The notes: a model not told the origin generated them from the letters alone. A DNA stretch of 64,000 bases from Zarea fungicola (GCA_900169235.1 FWCC01000296.1:124001-188000), one strand, 5' to 3'; shown: positions 1-12,466, numbered from the stretch's first letter. A program made the numbers and translations.

Positions 1-252
1 TTTGCATCGAGGCAGAATCAGTGAAGTATATTGAGTGATAAGATCAGCACTGTAGCGATCACCAGCAGTAGGAATGAAGCTTCGGGATGCAGCAAAACTA
101 AAGGACGCGTCGCCATCGACAATGGCTCCCGCTGGTAGGGCCGCTCGCTGGTGGAGCGTCGGCTCCTGTCCATTGTTGGTTGCACCATCTTTCCTCAGGT
201 AGGTAGCTCAAGAGAGGAGAGCGGCAGCCAATAATAACAGGTACGGAGCCAT
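1..252 (-). pseudogene. Partial secreted-protein reading frame with an in-frame stop, running off the left edge
   Basis: On the minus strand an ATG at 252 opens a classic hydrophobic signal-peptide start (MAPYLLLLAAALLS). Codon 15 is TGA (208-210). The same frame then stays open for 69 more codons to base 1, with ordinary protein-like composition (for example PAGAIVDGDASFSF). No GT donor lies between the signal sequence and the stop, so an intron does not remove the TGA. I do not recognise the family. It could be a gene killed by a single nonsense mutation, a sequencing error, or a chance overlap in which the real gene starts left of the window. A TATA-like stretch (about 275-280) lies just upstream of the ATG. 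The interpretation is inference; the open frame and the stop are directly visible. Confidence 0.3.
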
Positions 253-2402
253 GCTACTAGCTAGTGCGCCCCATATATTATCAACCCAACAAGAACAGAC
301 ATAACACTTTTTTACTTGAGCATAACAAAATATTTACAAACAATCGCAAGGCCTGGTAAATCTCAATAATATTATAGGCATCTGTAAAAGAAGTACCCTT
401 TTCACTCACCTGAGGAAAGGCGGTGGGGTGTGTGGCAAATGTATCCATGTCGGCTGTACTCTCCGCCCCGTTCGGTGAATCGCAGATGGGACGGACCAAG
501 GCGCCGGGCTTATACGCTATCAGAGGGCCTATAAGGTGCCTTAGGTTGAGAGGTACCTACCGTGGCCCTCGGCTGGTGTTGACCACTTTACTATTAGACA
601 CGTCTTCAAGGTTAGATAGGCTATCTATATTTATGTATTTGTTGTATTTGGTGTATTTGGTGTATTTGGTGTATTTGGTGTATTTGGTGTATTTGGTGTA
701 TTTGGTGTATTTGATGTATTTGGTATATATTTCTCCCATACAATTCCACCACAGCTCCTTCACTTCATGCACATTTGCGTATCATTGTCCTACCTGTCCA
801 CCGAGAGCTTACCAGTCCTAGAAATAATGACAGTCTCGTCCAATCGGGGGTTTATTCCTGTTTCCCATACCTATCCCTTCCTAATTTCTCTTCGTCATAC
901 TGCTAATGGCATGAATCTCACGGCCTGTCCAGTTCCGAGCTGAGACACCACGCTCCCTCGCCCACTCCCCTCTTCTCAGTCGCCCCGCGTTTGCTACCTT
1001 GCAAACATACCGGTAGGTCATGGGCTCACCCTGGCACCGCCGCATGGATGTTCATACTGCTTTTACGCGAAGCCCTTCGCTGGCAATCATGCATTCTGCA
1101 TGGATGGCCTGCATAGTTTACTTTGCATCCAGGACCAGTTGCCCCTTGGACCATTATTAGGAGGGCAAGTGGACTCATTTCTGACCAGTCGCTAACTCAG
1201 AGACGGCGGTCAGCTGAGTTTTCAGAGCTTATACTGTGTGTTGGTATTATTATTACTATTATTGTTATTAAAATAAAAGAGAGAGAGAGAGAAGCAAAGA
1301 ATCAATAGGAAACGTTCAGCGGCGGTTATAGTTTTACAGAGAAGCAATGCCCTCCCGGCTACCCTCCATACACGACGCGTCGTGTTTGGGGGAGGGGGGG
1401 AGGGAAGAACAAACGGGAACAATCTAACTGTTCAGAAACCACCCGAACCAAGTGTCTCACTCAGAATTGTAGCCATTACTGTTGATGGAATGAGAACAGC
1501 TGAAACAAGAGTACACTTACTACAGCTGTTCACCTTCTAGATAGTTTACCAAGCCACACATGTAGACATTACAAACAGTCCACTAGAGGTTACCAGAAAA
1601 TCAATAGTGACCAACCAAAACGAGGCCTTTCTAGTTATCCCAATCATACAGCGCTAATACAACGACCAACTCAGACATAACCTGGAATCGCGCAGGACGC
1701 GCTCTTTCAGAAGCTAGAGCCTGGGGACTGTTGCTTTGGCAGGGAAATATGCCATATTTAGGCTTGAATAGATCCTATCTTGGTCTCAAGCCTGATTTTA
1801 CCATTTCTGTTTTTGTATAAAAAAGTCTGTCCAAAATGTGGAATGCGATACTTCGCGATACAAGTTTACAACATGGTTGCCTCGGCTTGTGAAAGCATTC
1901 ATGTTTCGCCTCCCCCACCAGTTAGGTTGAACCCAGATTTACAGGTAGGGGAGAGCTCTTGTGGAGATTATTATTAGCTGTAAGTATTTACAAATAGTGA
2001 GGGGAGCGCAGCGTCCCTGATTCCTCGCAATATTATAAAGCATTGCTAGCAAGAGTGGACCTGACAGGGCAGTCAAACATTGCTCACATTATCGGTAGGG
2101 CGGCGTAGTCCTTACCCTAGTTGCAAATTTATGGTCAAGTACTCTGCAATGATATTAGAATTACGCTACTTCCCATGTCTCAGTCCTCATCTGTCCTGGT
2201 ACCCTGTTTTTGCCCGTGCAGCGGTAATTTCTTCTCTGAGCTTTCACGACGCAATCAATTCTCACTAACTCTCAGTCACCAAAGCACGTGGAAAAGCAGC
2301 AAACCCCTATAAGAAAGGAAAAAAGGCCCGAAAAACCTGACAGTTTCTTGCTTGCCTTTTTATTGTTTTTTTCTTTTTCTTTTTCTTTTTCTCTTTCTCA
2401 GC
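253..2402. other. Intergenic stretch without a convincing gene
   Basis: No reading frame here has domain-like content or plausible splice structure. It contains the 9-bp minisatellite at 634-729, a TTA/GA-rich microsatellite around 1247-1295, and a strong pyrimidine tract (about 2355-2400). The pyrimidine tract sits directly before the hydrolase ATG and is typical of fungal promoters and transcription start regions. Confidence 0.6.
634..729. repeat. 9-bp minisatellite (TGTATTTGG unit)
   Basis: About nine head-to-tail copies of a 9-bp unit run almost without interruption. A single G-to-A variant occurs in the second-last copy and a degenerate TATAT end follows. The unit is a multiple of three, so it produces artificial YLV or TKY repeats in two frames. 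No real gene uses them. Confidence 0.9.
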
Positions 2403-3405
2403 ATGAAAATTCTGTGTCTGCACGGAGCCTATGGCAGTGCAAAGGTAAACTTCAAAACGCCGTGAATCTGAGCGTCGCCGAACTTCTAACCGCCACTTCT
2501 TGTCAGGCTTTTCGAACACAGCTTGATCCTTTCGTCGCTAAACTCGAAAAATTAGGCAAGGCCGAGTTCAAATTTGTCGACGGCCAATTTCCAATCAAAC
2601 CGCCGGACGGCTTTGAGGACTATTTTGGCCCTGCGCCATGGTACCGCAATATCGAATTTGACGGCATCGACGGCCTTGCCAAGATGGTTGATAAGTTACG
2701 CACCATGACAGACGGCGAATCATACGAGGATACACTGAGAAGTCTCCTTGGCAGTGGTGATATGCCCTTTGAACAGGGAACTCTACAACGGACATTGGAT
2801 CGGATCAAGCAGTACCTCGACGAGGACCCTGAGATACAAGTAGGTTAAACGGGCAAAAGCAAACCAAAATGCTTGAACTTTTGACTGCGCTGACAATTAC
2901 GTTCGTTGAAGGGTATTCTGGGCTACTCTGAAGGTGCCACGACTGCCGCCTCGTATATTTTACACGAAGCTGAACAGGAGCAAGAAAATGGGCAGCAGCG
3001 TAGAATTAAGGTACGAACCCTCTGCGGCAATCGGCCACACCCTTTAGCCTCATAGCCGCAGTTGAAAGGGCATGCTTCAAATACCCGTCGTTACTACTCC
3101 TACTAAGATCAATTAAACAGTTTGCCGTCTTTTTCGCTGGCTGGCCGCCGGGCAAGTTTCAAGATGGTATCATGAAAGCCGTTCTCGCAGATGAATCCGA
3201 TCTCATGATTGACCTGCCAACCTGTCACATTGTCGGCAGTGCGGATCCATACCTGTACGGCGCAATGTCGCTCTACAGCGTTTGTGATGAGGACCGGGCC
3301 ACATTATTTGATCATGGTAAGGGGCACACAGTCCCACGTGATGCAACTACAATTCAGGAGCTTGCGGCAGCAATTGAAAAAACAATGGCCTTGGCAGGTG
3401 TGTGA
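2403..3405 (+). CDS. FSH-family serine hydrolase (alpha/beta hydrolase, DUF341)
   Basis: Four exons (2403-2444, 2507-2839, 2912-3010, 3121-3405) give 252 residues. All three introns have GT...AG ends, and intron 1 has a CTAAC branch site. The start MKILCLHGAYGSA is the family's opening strand and oxyanion loop. The catalytic triad is visible: Ser131 in GYSEGA, Asp200 in VGSADP and His227 in GKGHTVP. The enzyme should be a soluble serine esterase or thioesterase. Relatives include yeast Fsh1 and the LovG/CtnB-type hydrolases that release or trim fungal polyketides. Here the substrate is unknown. The neighbouring glycosyltransferase, zinc-cluster regulator and MFS transporter make a metabolite-tailoring role plausible, but that is inference. 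An upstream in-frame ATG at 2288 is ignored because it would place a low-complexity leader before the conserved start. Confidence 0.88.
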
Positions 3406-4886
3406 CGCTTAGGCTAGCCCGCAAGGATTGTATCAACGCTGCAAAGTACAGCAACTGGATGTTTACCGTGCCAGCTACCTTAGTATACCTCAAATCACAT
3501 GAAGCCCCGGGAATGGGTAGGTTCTTGTACATTACAGTTCAATGTATGACTGCTTTGGTCCCTCACCAAGAATTTCGATTCAAAAAATGTGAAATGAGAG
3601 TGATTCAGTGACGCTCCCTTCAGTATCGAAATTAGTGGGCACAAGTAGGGGTCATGGTAAGCTAGACTTAACCAGTTGAAGTGAAGGAAGCGAATTGTAA
3701 TCCCAGAAAACCACACTAACTAGTACTCTTCACTCAAACAGTTTCACAACTAAAAAGGCTCAATAACGACAGTGAAGCAAATATTATGGTGGAAAACAGT
3801 GCCACTACGCCGTGTGAACAAAACTAGTCCGGATCAACATACCTCGCATCTCGGCGGTTCACAATGAAAGCCACTGGCTCGCCCCGCACAAGGAATGAAA
3901 CGCGCCTTATCGGGAAATAGGCAGGTTCTTTCCGGAATAGTCGTGAAGCTAGCCAATTAACAACTAGCTGCCCACGACCGAGGACAATTTCGGTCGACTC
4001 GTTCTGCTGCTATAGGACGGGTCAGCAAAGAGAAGAACCAGCAGGTTGGTTAACAACGGCTGGGAGACAGAAAGTCATCGACACGAATTGTAACTGACGC
4101 CCCGGTTTGTGCGACTTGCTCGTGCAATATCGCCAAGTAGAACACCGGTTTTGAGAAGAAAGCTGCCTTTTTTTTTTACAGCTACTTTCAGGGTGGTAGT
4201 TTCAGTATGAACACGAGCTTACCGCGTGTAAACCATTCCTGTAGGTTTATGCCAGTCATTCATTAGTGCGGATGCCGAGGGAGCCAGTAATGGGCTTGAT
4301 AACCACACCCCCTTCTGTTCTCAGTTTCAAAGGCCTCCCTTAATCTCAGGACCAGAGTAGTTCACGCAACTAATAGGCATCAGCAGGCCAATTCAAACGT
4401 TTGATATGCTGCGATTAACCGAGATCCCATATCGGTCGAAAAATAATACTCAATCGTCAAAATCGTGTGCTGGCACGGCCATGAAACCTCACAACTGCAA
4501 CCACTGAATGTAACCTCTAACGGTCTCTGTTCAACAACGAGGCGATCTTGTAAGTGTATATGGACTTGACGTAATTTTTAGGCACAATCTCAGGGATACC
4601 TAAATGTCATAAAAGTCATACCCCTGCCAGTATGAGAGCTACCCCGGTAGTCGCGCGTCTTTAAGACCAATATCAATATTTTAAGTCTCCCACCCAAGAC
4701 GCAGAAGCCATGCTAGGGTCAGAATGGCGCTGCTCCCTTCCCTGACATTTTCAACTCTACCCATTCATCAATCTTTAAACAGACTCGACTTTTCTCTACC
4801 TTCAGTGGGTGCTCATATTTAGCCCTTCACCATCCACGAGAAATATACGCGGTAAATCAAGACTGGAGAAAAGTAAGAAAGCAGAT
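3406..4886. other. Intergenic region with glycosyltransferase relic
   Basis: No intact gene is visible. The stretch from about 4534 contains a degenerate copy of part of the downstream glycosyltransferase gene (separate entry). Earlier sequence (3406-4500) has scattered stops in all frames and may hold more of the same decayed copy, but I could not align it convincingly. Confidence 0.5.
4534..4650 (+). pseudogene. Degenerate fragment of a family-1 glycosyltransferase gene
   Basis: Bases 4534-4579 match 6183-6229 of the intact glycosyltransferase gene almost base for base. The first 23 bases are identical across the exon 2/intron 2 junction, and a further 13-base block inside the intron is also identical. 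One difference is a CpA-to-TpA change and one is a single-base deletion. Weak similarity continues to the left (CGGT..CT.GTTC) and to the right, where GG-AT-CCT-A-ATG resembles the GIPHM codons of exon 3. Stops interrupt the copy. It is best read as a decayed duplicate. Its full limits are uncertain, and only the 46-base core is strong. Confidence 0.55.
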
Positions 4887-6563
4887 ATGGCACCGACAGC
4901 AGCCCCAAAGATTTTACTGGCGACCAATATTGAGCGCGGGCAATGCGGCGTCTTCCTCGCGACGGCCACGGCCTTGCTTCGTAGCAACTCAAATGTTGAC
5001 TTACACTTTGCCTCCTTTCCTTCCCTTGAAAGGGAAGTCCGCACAATCTCCGATGAAGCTATACTCGCCAATTCGACCGCAAGACCCATCACATTCCACA
5101 CTATCACCGGCATGTCGCATGCTGATGCGTCTAAATCCAGGATCCTGGAGAAGTATGGTCAAGATTGCCCCTTTCCCACGCCAGCTTTTGCCAGGCCGCT
5201 TAGTACCTCGAACACAATGGCGACGATCCGAGATATATGCTCTTTCTTGATCGGCTGGGATGGCCCCGGCTTCATGGAGGTATACGACTCTTTCAATGAG
5301 ATCATCACACTCGTGGCTCCAGATCTCATTATTGTAGACCTGTTGATGTCCCCTGCAATCTCTGCCGCCTGGAATTCTGGTGTCCGCATGTCATACCTGA
5401 GCCCCAACTCAATCAAGGACTTTGTAGGGATATATCAGCCATATCTTAGCTTCCTTTGGAAGTACCCTGCGTGAGTCCAACTTTTACAATTGCCTAATGT
5501 GTCATCGTTGCGAATATTCTGACGGGATCTAGCCTTATGTCAGGATATGACTATCCTGTCCCTTGGCACCAGAAACCACTCAATATCTTCCACTGCTTCC
5601 ACATGATCTACCAGATTTTGAAGGAGCCAAGCCTGGCGGCGACGAAGAATCATGTCTTAGAAAAGACAGGAAAGCCTATGCGGAGCATGATGGATAAGAG
5701 CAGCAGCTTACCGGACTACGTAAAAATATTTGTCGGCACACTTCCCGAGCTTGATTTTCCTTTGAAGAGTCATACACGCATCGTGCCGTGCGGCCCAATC
5801 ATCAACGAAGCGCCCCCAATATCTGATTCGGACCCGAAGCTTGCCGCCTGGCTCGCCAAAGGTGCGACTATCTACGTTAACTTGGGGTCTCTGTTTGCCC
5901 TCTCTGAGAACCGCGCCGTAGAGCTCGCAACCGGTCTGAATATTGTGTTAGATGAGCTCGACAGCAGGCATCCAGATGGACCCAGGACGCAGATTCTGTG
6001 GAAGTTGAAGAAGCACGGCGATTATGGTACGAGCGGACCTGACGCCAGAGTTTACGCCGCCTTTTGTGGCAAGATGGACAAAAATCGAGTCCGTATTTTC
6101 AACTGGTTAGAATCTCCACCTATTTCGATACTGCGGAGTGGTAATGTCGTTTGTGCTATCCACCATGGCGGTGCTAGTTCGTACAACGAGGCGATCTTGT
6201 AAGTGCATACTGGACTTGACGTATTTTTCTCATGGTAATAGATGGCTAACTATTTCGATAAGGGCCGGTATTCCTCACATGATTCTTCCTTTTTGGACTG
6301 ACTGCTACGAATATGCAAATAGGGTTGAAATGTTAGGCATTGGCCGAAAGGGGTGTCGTAAACGTCAACCTGTGTTCGAAGCTCTCGAACTCTCAAAGGT
6401 TCTACTAGATGTTTTGGATAGCGAGGCCGGTAAGGCTATGAAGATAAAGGCGCTCGAGCTCGCTGAGCTATGCAAAGAAAACGGGCACGGGCCTGAGATT
6501 GCTGCGCAGGGTATCCTGAAGCTCGCGTCGGAGTCAATGGCTGTGGCAGCAAAGGATATGTAA
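4887..6563 (+). CDS. UDP-glycosyltransferase, family GT1
   Basis: Three exons (4887-5470, 5533-6198, 6263-6563) encode 516 residues, the usual GT-B size. The start at 4887 (MAPTAAPKILLATN) was chosen because it puts the first beta strand near the N terminus; in-frame sequence upstream to 4809 looks non-coding. The C-terminal half carries the UDP-sugar signature: HHGG at 405-408, then SSYNEAILAGIPHMILPFW and TDCYEYANR, with Asp430 at the sugar-contacting position. There is no signal peptide or C-terminal membrane anchor, so a cytosolic enzyme that glycosylates small lipophilic molecules is likely. Acceptor and sugar cannot be read from the sequence. It lies 1.5 kb after the FSH hydrolase on the same strand, with a decayed partial copy just upstream, so the family has duplicated locally. 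Confidence 0.88.
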
Positions 6564-8267
6564 TTATAGAATAGCCATCATACAGTGAATGCGACGAGTG
6601 GTTATGGATATGGCCTGTGGGTAGAATTTGCTCAGAGTTAGTTGTATTGTACGATATTAGCTGTATTGTAAATGGTGTATCTTTCATGCGATGAACAAAG
6701 ATGGCTCCTCCGATCTGCCTCTACTATCCAAGCACAGAAAATAAACCTGCCAGGTGAGCAAACTGATTGCCCGTATCTCACAGGTATTGTGCAAAAGGCT
6801 GAGATTAATATAGTCGGGTATCTCCAGATTCAATGGCATCCATACTTGATGTCCTATTGGCAGTTATTACCTACGACAACGTTTTTGACACGTGGAACCA
6901 AATGTAAAGCACATACACCAGTGATGATGGAAGTTATGCTGAGATTTGAGCCAAATTACTTGACAGTTGTGTGAAGAGTAGCCGGAAACGCATTCTCAAA
7001 GAGACGAGCCAGATTCAAATCCTTGAAACGCGTTTTCATATACTTAATGACTCCCTAAATCATGAAATAGATACCAGCCCAATTTTTTTTCTTTATTCGG
7101 GTACTCAAATTGCGAGCCAGAGTGTCTTAGAAATGCTCACATCGTCAGCTAGGGCCTTGAAAGTCCAACACTCCTCGCTCAGTCACATCCAAGAACATGG
7201 GACCTTCCCAGAACTGGGCGTGCCGCTCTTATTCATATTTGTTATATTCTGGGCATTTTGGCGGTTGTTTGCGTTTGATACTCAAAATCTTTCAAGCCCA
7301 GCGCCGTAGCATACACAATAGTGGTGAAGACGCCTAAGGAGATGATGGAATGGCCATCCATGTTGGATTGAGCCCCGAGAATTAAATATGATTGGATATT
7401 GTAGACCGAATATGGGGTTGAATATGTTAAAGCTGACCCGCCATCCTCTGGTTGCCGCTTCTTACTCTCTTTCTCAGTCGTTGTTCCCCTGCGAAGGAAC
7501 AGTCGGGGAAACGGTCTACCATCTTCCCAATACAATTTGGCGAAGACGGAAAACGATTAAGGGACACTCGGGCTTATCGACTGCTTATAGGAAGTAATCC
7601 TAAAATTGAAGGAAGGGTTGGAAGAAAAAAAAAGCCATCAGCCATCCAGATGCTTGCTAAACTCTGTTTGGCAGGTATTCGTACCGCGACGATGAAAGTG
7701 GCGTTTCTTGCCTCCACATAACTCCTTCATCGATCGAGATCGATCAGCTAGAAAAAATAAGTATTTCCCACTCAAAAATTCGCCTTTCACAAACCCAGGG
7801 GAAGGAAAATCCAAAGAATGAAAATAGCCTCGTCATTAGAGGCTGCCATGATTTCTGCATTCGATCATGTAACTGTTCGCTACCCTAGATGGTAGCGCAA
7901 GGGTAAAGAGCCTCATTCCGTTGAACCAATTCTAGCAAAAGGTTATGCATTAACGCTATAGCGAGAATCATTGTGAAGGATAATTACTTCTTTTAACTGA
8001 GCCTGAGCTGTAATTTATTGGCTGCTTTGAGGCTTTCAGTTAGCTCGCAGCCCTCACAACGGGTTACAGTGTGGACGGATTTACTATTCCGAGCCCTCGG
8101 CCGATCCGATCCGATCCGATACCCACAACACTGTATGCCCCCTGTAAACTCACTGCAGCATTCAAGCGGCGTCTGACTTGAAAGCTTTTGAAGATAAAAC
8201 TCCCGATTTGACCGGATTAACGCGAGACTTCCCCTTGCGGGCCAGCCGATGCTATATTCTACCAATC
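6564..8267. other. Intergenic stretch between glycosyltransferase and regulator
   Basis: Contains the 3' region of the glycosyltransferase gene and the promoter of the zinc-cluster regulator. A GATCGATC-rich patch lies at about 7728-7748 and four CCGAT units at 8101-8120. Short open frames here have no recognisable content. Confidence 0.5.
8101..8120. repeat. CCGAT x4 short tandem repeat in the regulator promoter
   Basis: Four exact copies of the pentamer CCGAT lie about 150 bp before the ATG of the zinc-cluster regulator. A role in regulation is possible but not shown. Confidence 0.8.
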
Positions 8268-10432
8268 ATGCCACCTAGCAGCGCTCCCGTGGTAGTACGG
8301 CCGATACAGGCCTGTCAGCGGTGTCGCAAGTACAAAGTTGGCTGCGATAAGACGCGCCCTCACTGTCGCCGATGCGTTAGGAGCCATTCGGAATGCGTCT
8401 ATTTTGGCTTAGATGCTATGCCCTCATCACCATCTTTTACTGTTCTGGGCGAGGAAGACGCAAGGCTTGCTCATCAACAGCGGTCACTGAACAAATCATC
8501 GCATTTACTGATGAGCGGACTCACACCGCCCGATACTGAGGCTTCGTTGCTGGCACCGTCGTCCAGATCTCCTACTCCTACGCAGACAACATCCAGTTCA
8601 AAACTTCAGGAGGTTCCATATCCTTGCAGCGCGTCCAATTTTCGAAGTGCTCAGCTCATCCCCGCCAAATCTCATGCTCGCCAGACAGGGAAGCGAGATC
8701 GGGCTATTCTATCCTGCATCCGATGCAGGAAGCACAAGGTTCGGTGTGACAGACGCACACCTTGTGGCCGATGTATGAAGAATAACAAGGATTCAGAGTG
8801 TATTTACCCCGATGCTTTGAACACTGATGTAATGCCAACGGAAAAGCCATATAGGAGTCTGCACGGCATCGCCACTAGCTTCATCGATCACCGCTGGGAT
8901 GACAGATTCCGCAACGTAACTCACTGGACAGGCTTATTGCGGGAGGTATGTGCATCAATTACTACTAGCAAGACGCCGTGGCTCACAACCTTTGACAGAT
9001 TAGACTGCATCTTCCACAGCACATAAAGCCCGTGGAACGAGAAGAGTGCGCCACTCCCATTAACGCCATGTCAATCTCAATTAATTTTCCATTTGGGGAT
9101 CTCAATGATCCTACCGTTACAGTAGAAGATTTGCTCTCTCATCTACCAAAAAGATCTGTGCAGCGACTCTTCATCTCCCTCTTCATGGAAACTATTGAAA
9201 AGGTGTATCACATAGTAGATGAGGCAGCCTACGAGCTGGAGCTGCGCGCATTTTGGATGCCTGGTGCCGTTGCACGAGAAGACTGGCTCGGCATGCATTT
9301 TCTCATCCTGTCGCTGGGCTGTCAGGTATACAACCACCAAGCCGTCGAGAAACGAGAAGACGTCTATCCTTCGCTGCCGGCCCGACTACTCAGCGGAGCG
9401 GAAATGTGCCTGAAACGAACACCATTTCTCTTTCTTCCGACGCTGAATGTCATTAGAATCCTTAGCCTTATGGTTATTGCGAAACAGATCTATGCCATGT
9501 CGTGTCACCAGGCCGATACATGTTGGCATCTGACGGGCATGCTGCTGCGCCTTGCAGCAAGCATGGGGCTGCATGCTGGGCATGCCGTGAGCGATAATCC
9601 CACGCCATATGAAAAAAAGTTGCAACGCCGGATATGGACACTGGCCGTGTATATGGAAATGAGACAGTCTTTAATATGTGGAATGCCAGTACTCTTACGG
9701 TCGACAGACATTGCTGGGCTGCTACGAAGGGACGCGTTTATCAATGAACCCCATGATACTTCGCATGGCGGACCAGGCATAATTAATCACATAAGTTTAC
9801 TTGAAGAGACTTTTGCTGGCTCTGGAAAGTTGATTGCAAAGGCAATGGAGCTGGCGACATGTGTCGGCGATAGAGTAACCTACGAAGAGGTCATAGAACT
9901 CGATGCGGCACTGCGCGAGCAACTCAAACGACCAGAAATTGGCCTTATCCACCTCCACTTCCCCACGGGCAGCATCGGGGCCGTTGACCTTGAGACATGT
10001 ATGGTCGACATTTTCTGCCGACAGACACTCATGGCCCTTCACGCCCGCTTTGCGCTGCTCGACCACTCCTCCACGCGGTACCCCATCTCGTACCTATCGT
10101 CGCTGGAGAGTGCTCTCTCTATCCTCTCGCAGCAGCGGAACCTGTGCGAAGGTCAGCCCTGGGCGCCGAGCGCTTGGCTCGGCGGCTTCTTCCGCCACGA
10201 GTTCTTCACAGCTGCCATGACGGTCTGCTTCCACCTCGTGCGCGGCAACGACATGATGAGCATGCCCGATGGGTCGGGGTCTGGCCAGCCGCAAGAAATC
10301 ATGCTTGATGCGCTGCAGTCATGCCGGGACGTGTGGAGCCGGGAGAAGAACCACTCCGTCTGCAACGCCAATGCGTTCAATATTGTAAAAAGATTGGTGG
10401 GCACGCTAAGAGAGGAGTCGCGAGGAGAGTAA
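8268..10432 (+). CDS. Transcription factor with two Zn2Cys6 zinc clusters and a fungal-specific TF domain
   Basis: Two exons (8268-8945, 8999-10432) give 703 residues. The first zinc cluster has its six cysteines at 16, 19, 26, 33, 36 and 43 (CQRCRKYKVGC...). A second complete cluster has cysteines at 150, 153, 160, 166, 169 and 178 (CIRCRKHKVRC...). Between them is a Ser/Pro/Thr-rich linker. The rest resembles the fungal_trans middle-homology domain, with helices around FISLFMETIEKVYHIVD and LRLAASMGLHAG followed by the RRIWTLAVYMEM segment. Most family members have one cluster; two intact clusters in one chain are uncommon. It is expected to be nuclear and to bind CGG-type triplets. Its position between a glycosyltransferase and an MFS transporter suggests a pathway-specific regulator (inference). 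The ATG at 8268 was chosen because the upstream in-frame extension has no family-like sequence. Confidence 0.85.
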
Positions 10433-12466
10433 CTCGCCATGGAGGGAGGGAAAGACTGGAATGGTGCGGATCAGATATGGAGTGCGCTGAAGAACCAAGT
10501 GTGATAAAAATGCGAATCAGCAATCTACTCAACTGTTAAACTGAGCATTCAATAGCCGATTAACACCATGGCCAGGGGTTATGAGGCTCGTATGAAGCAC
10601 AGCCGGCCGAAGGTCATCATGTACGGTCCTGAATCTTGGCAAGGAAACAAGCAGCAAGGGTGTGCCGCCGCAGATCGCCAGTAACACAGTCCAAGGAAGA
10701 TGCCCGTCTTCGACGCTCCAAGCCCATGGCTGAGATTTTCGGGCGAAGGGGGTATAAAAAAAGGGCTTTTGCCAATCCAGCGATCCGCTCGCCCAGACTG
10801 GCGTCCTTGTTCCAAGATGCTGACTTGCTGGTCGCTCAGAGAGCTTGGAGTGCAGCATGGCCGGGTCCCTGAGACGAATCGAAAGATGGCGAAATATTCT
10901 AGACTAGGGTCCATTCGTTCTCCAAAATTTAACCCGCCCAACCAGCGAACACGAAAAACGCCCCGTCATCGTTTAAAAACGCCTCTCAGCAGTCCAGTGT
11001 ACTAACGCACAACATGGCACACGTTTTGCCCAGGCATTGCTCAACAAATCCAGCCTCCAATCGGCCAAGGCACTAATAAAGTAGGTAAAAATTTTAGGCA
11101 AACACGCCGTTTCCCCAGGGTGAAGAGAGATAAAGGAAGGCTGCGACGCCAACCGAACATGCCAAGAGCGATGTGCAGCGGCGGTGCTAGGGTGGCGTCC
11201 AATAACAGGATCAATAATAAAGTTGTAGATTGGCTTTTGACCCACTAGATAGCCGGGCATACTTATTATTCGCAGGCCTTCAGTTTTCTTTCCACATTTT
11301 CCCCAAGCAAGACCCCGGGCCTAGGCGTTCATTTTAGTCTTCCCGTCGGCCGCTCAATACTTTGTGAAGTTCCGCTGGTTAAATACGAAGAGCCACGACG
11401 GTAACGAGTTTCGGCAGTTAATACTCGAAGCCTCGAGGCCCCAATGCAGGGACAAGAGTTGGAGCCATGTCGCGTGGTGACGGAAGCCCCAGCCAGTCCG
11501 GCCAAAGGGATGCCAGCCACATCAGGTCTTGCTTTTGGGGTCAAGCCGTCTCGGACAATTTCTCAGATAACTCCGAAGCAGAGAATCAACTGGCCACCGT
11601 CTTACTCTGGCGACGCGTCGTCTGACGTCTCAGTCACATCCCTACGGGCTAACCCCTGCATGTGCTTATTGATAAAGTGGCGTTTGTGGTCAGAAAAGTG
11701 CGCTCTTACAAAAGCCCTCCGCCTGCATGAAAGTGCTACGAGGTGGCAATTTATGTAGAGGAAACCGCCGCACATATGGCGGCTTGAATTAAACAAAGCC
11801 CCTGCCTTGCGGACCTTGACTGACGCGGCATCTCCCGAGAACCCCAGTCGCGAGACATTTGGCCCTGAGACAAAATCGCAAGTTTAGACAATACTGTGTT
11901 TGTATGTAGCGTTGTAGCCTCTCTCTGCTCAATATGATTTAATTTCTTTGCAGGACACACAGCTTGTAGAATACACAAGATACGGCTGTTGTCAATCCCA
12001 CGTCTGTGGCGTTCTGGAGATTGGCACAACGCCAAACGCATCCTGGCATATGGAACAGGGTCCCCCGCACGATTTAGCCAAAACCAAGTCCGCGCTAGGA
12101 GCCCGAGTCTGGGCAGACACTTTCTTGGTCTGGACTCCAAGGGTGAGAAACGTCTTTTCGCAAGTGTTCAGCTTTGAACCAGACTTGGAGAAACCTTGCA
12201 GACGAACCGGGGCAATACCTTCCGTACGACCGTCCGGCGAAATGAGTACACGGCTGAGTTGTCGCACTTGGACAGCACACCAATATCCAGGGTCTGGATT
12301 CTTCTGGAGCCCTGCGCATTATAGGCTATAAGTATGTAATGCAAGCCCCTATCCAGATGTAACAGGCCTCTACTATGTGGATGTTCTTTTGTCGTAGTAT
12401 CTACATCGCTTCAAATCTTTTCGCGGTCATTCTTTTGTAACAAAGAAAAAATACCTTGAATACACC
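10433..12466. other. Intergenic stretch before the MFS gene
   Basis: About 2 kb without a supportable gene. Short frames on both strands lack domain content and coding bias. A plausible TATA element (CTATAAGTA, 12325-12334) lies about 135 bp before the transporter ATG. Confidence 0.5.
12325..12334 (+). promoter_or_regulatory. TATA-like element upstream of the MFS gene
   Basis: GCTATAAGTA lies 133-142 bp before the ATG at 12467, a normal distance for a fungal TATA box. The assignment rests on sequence and position only. Confidence 0.35.
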
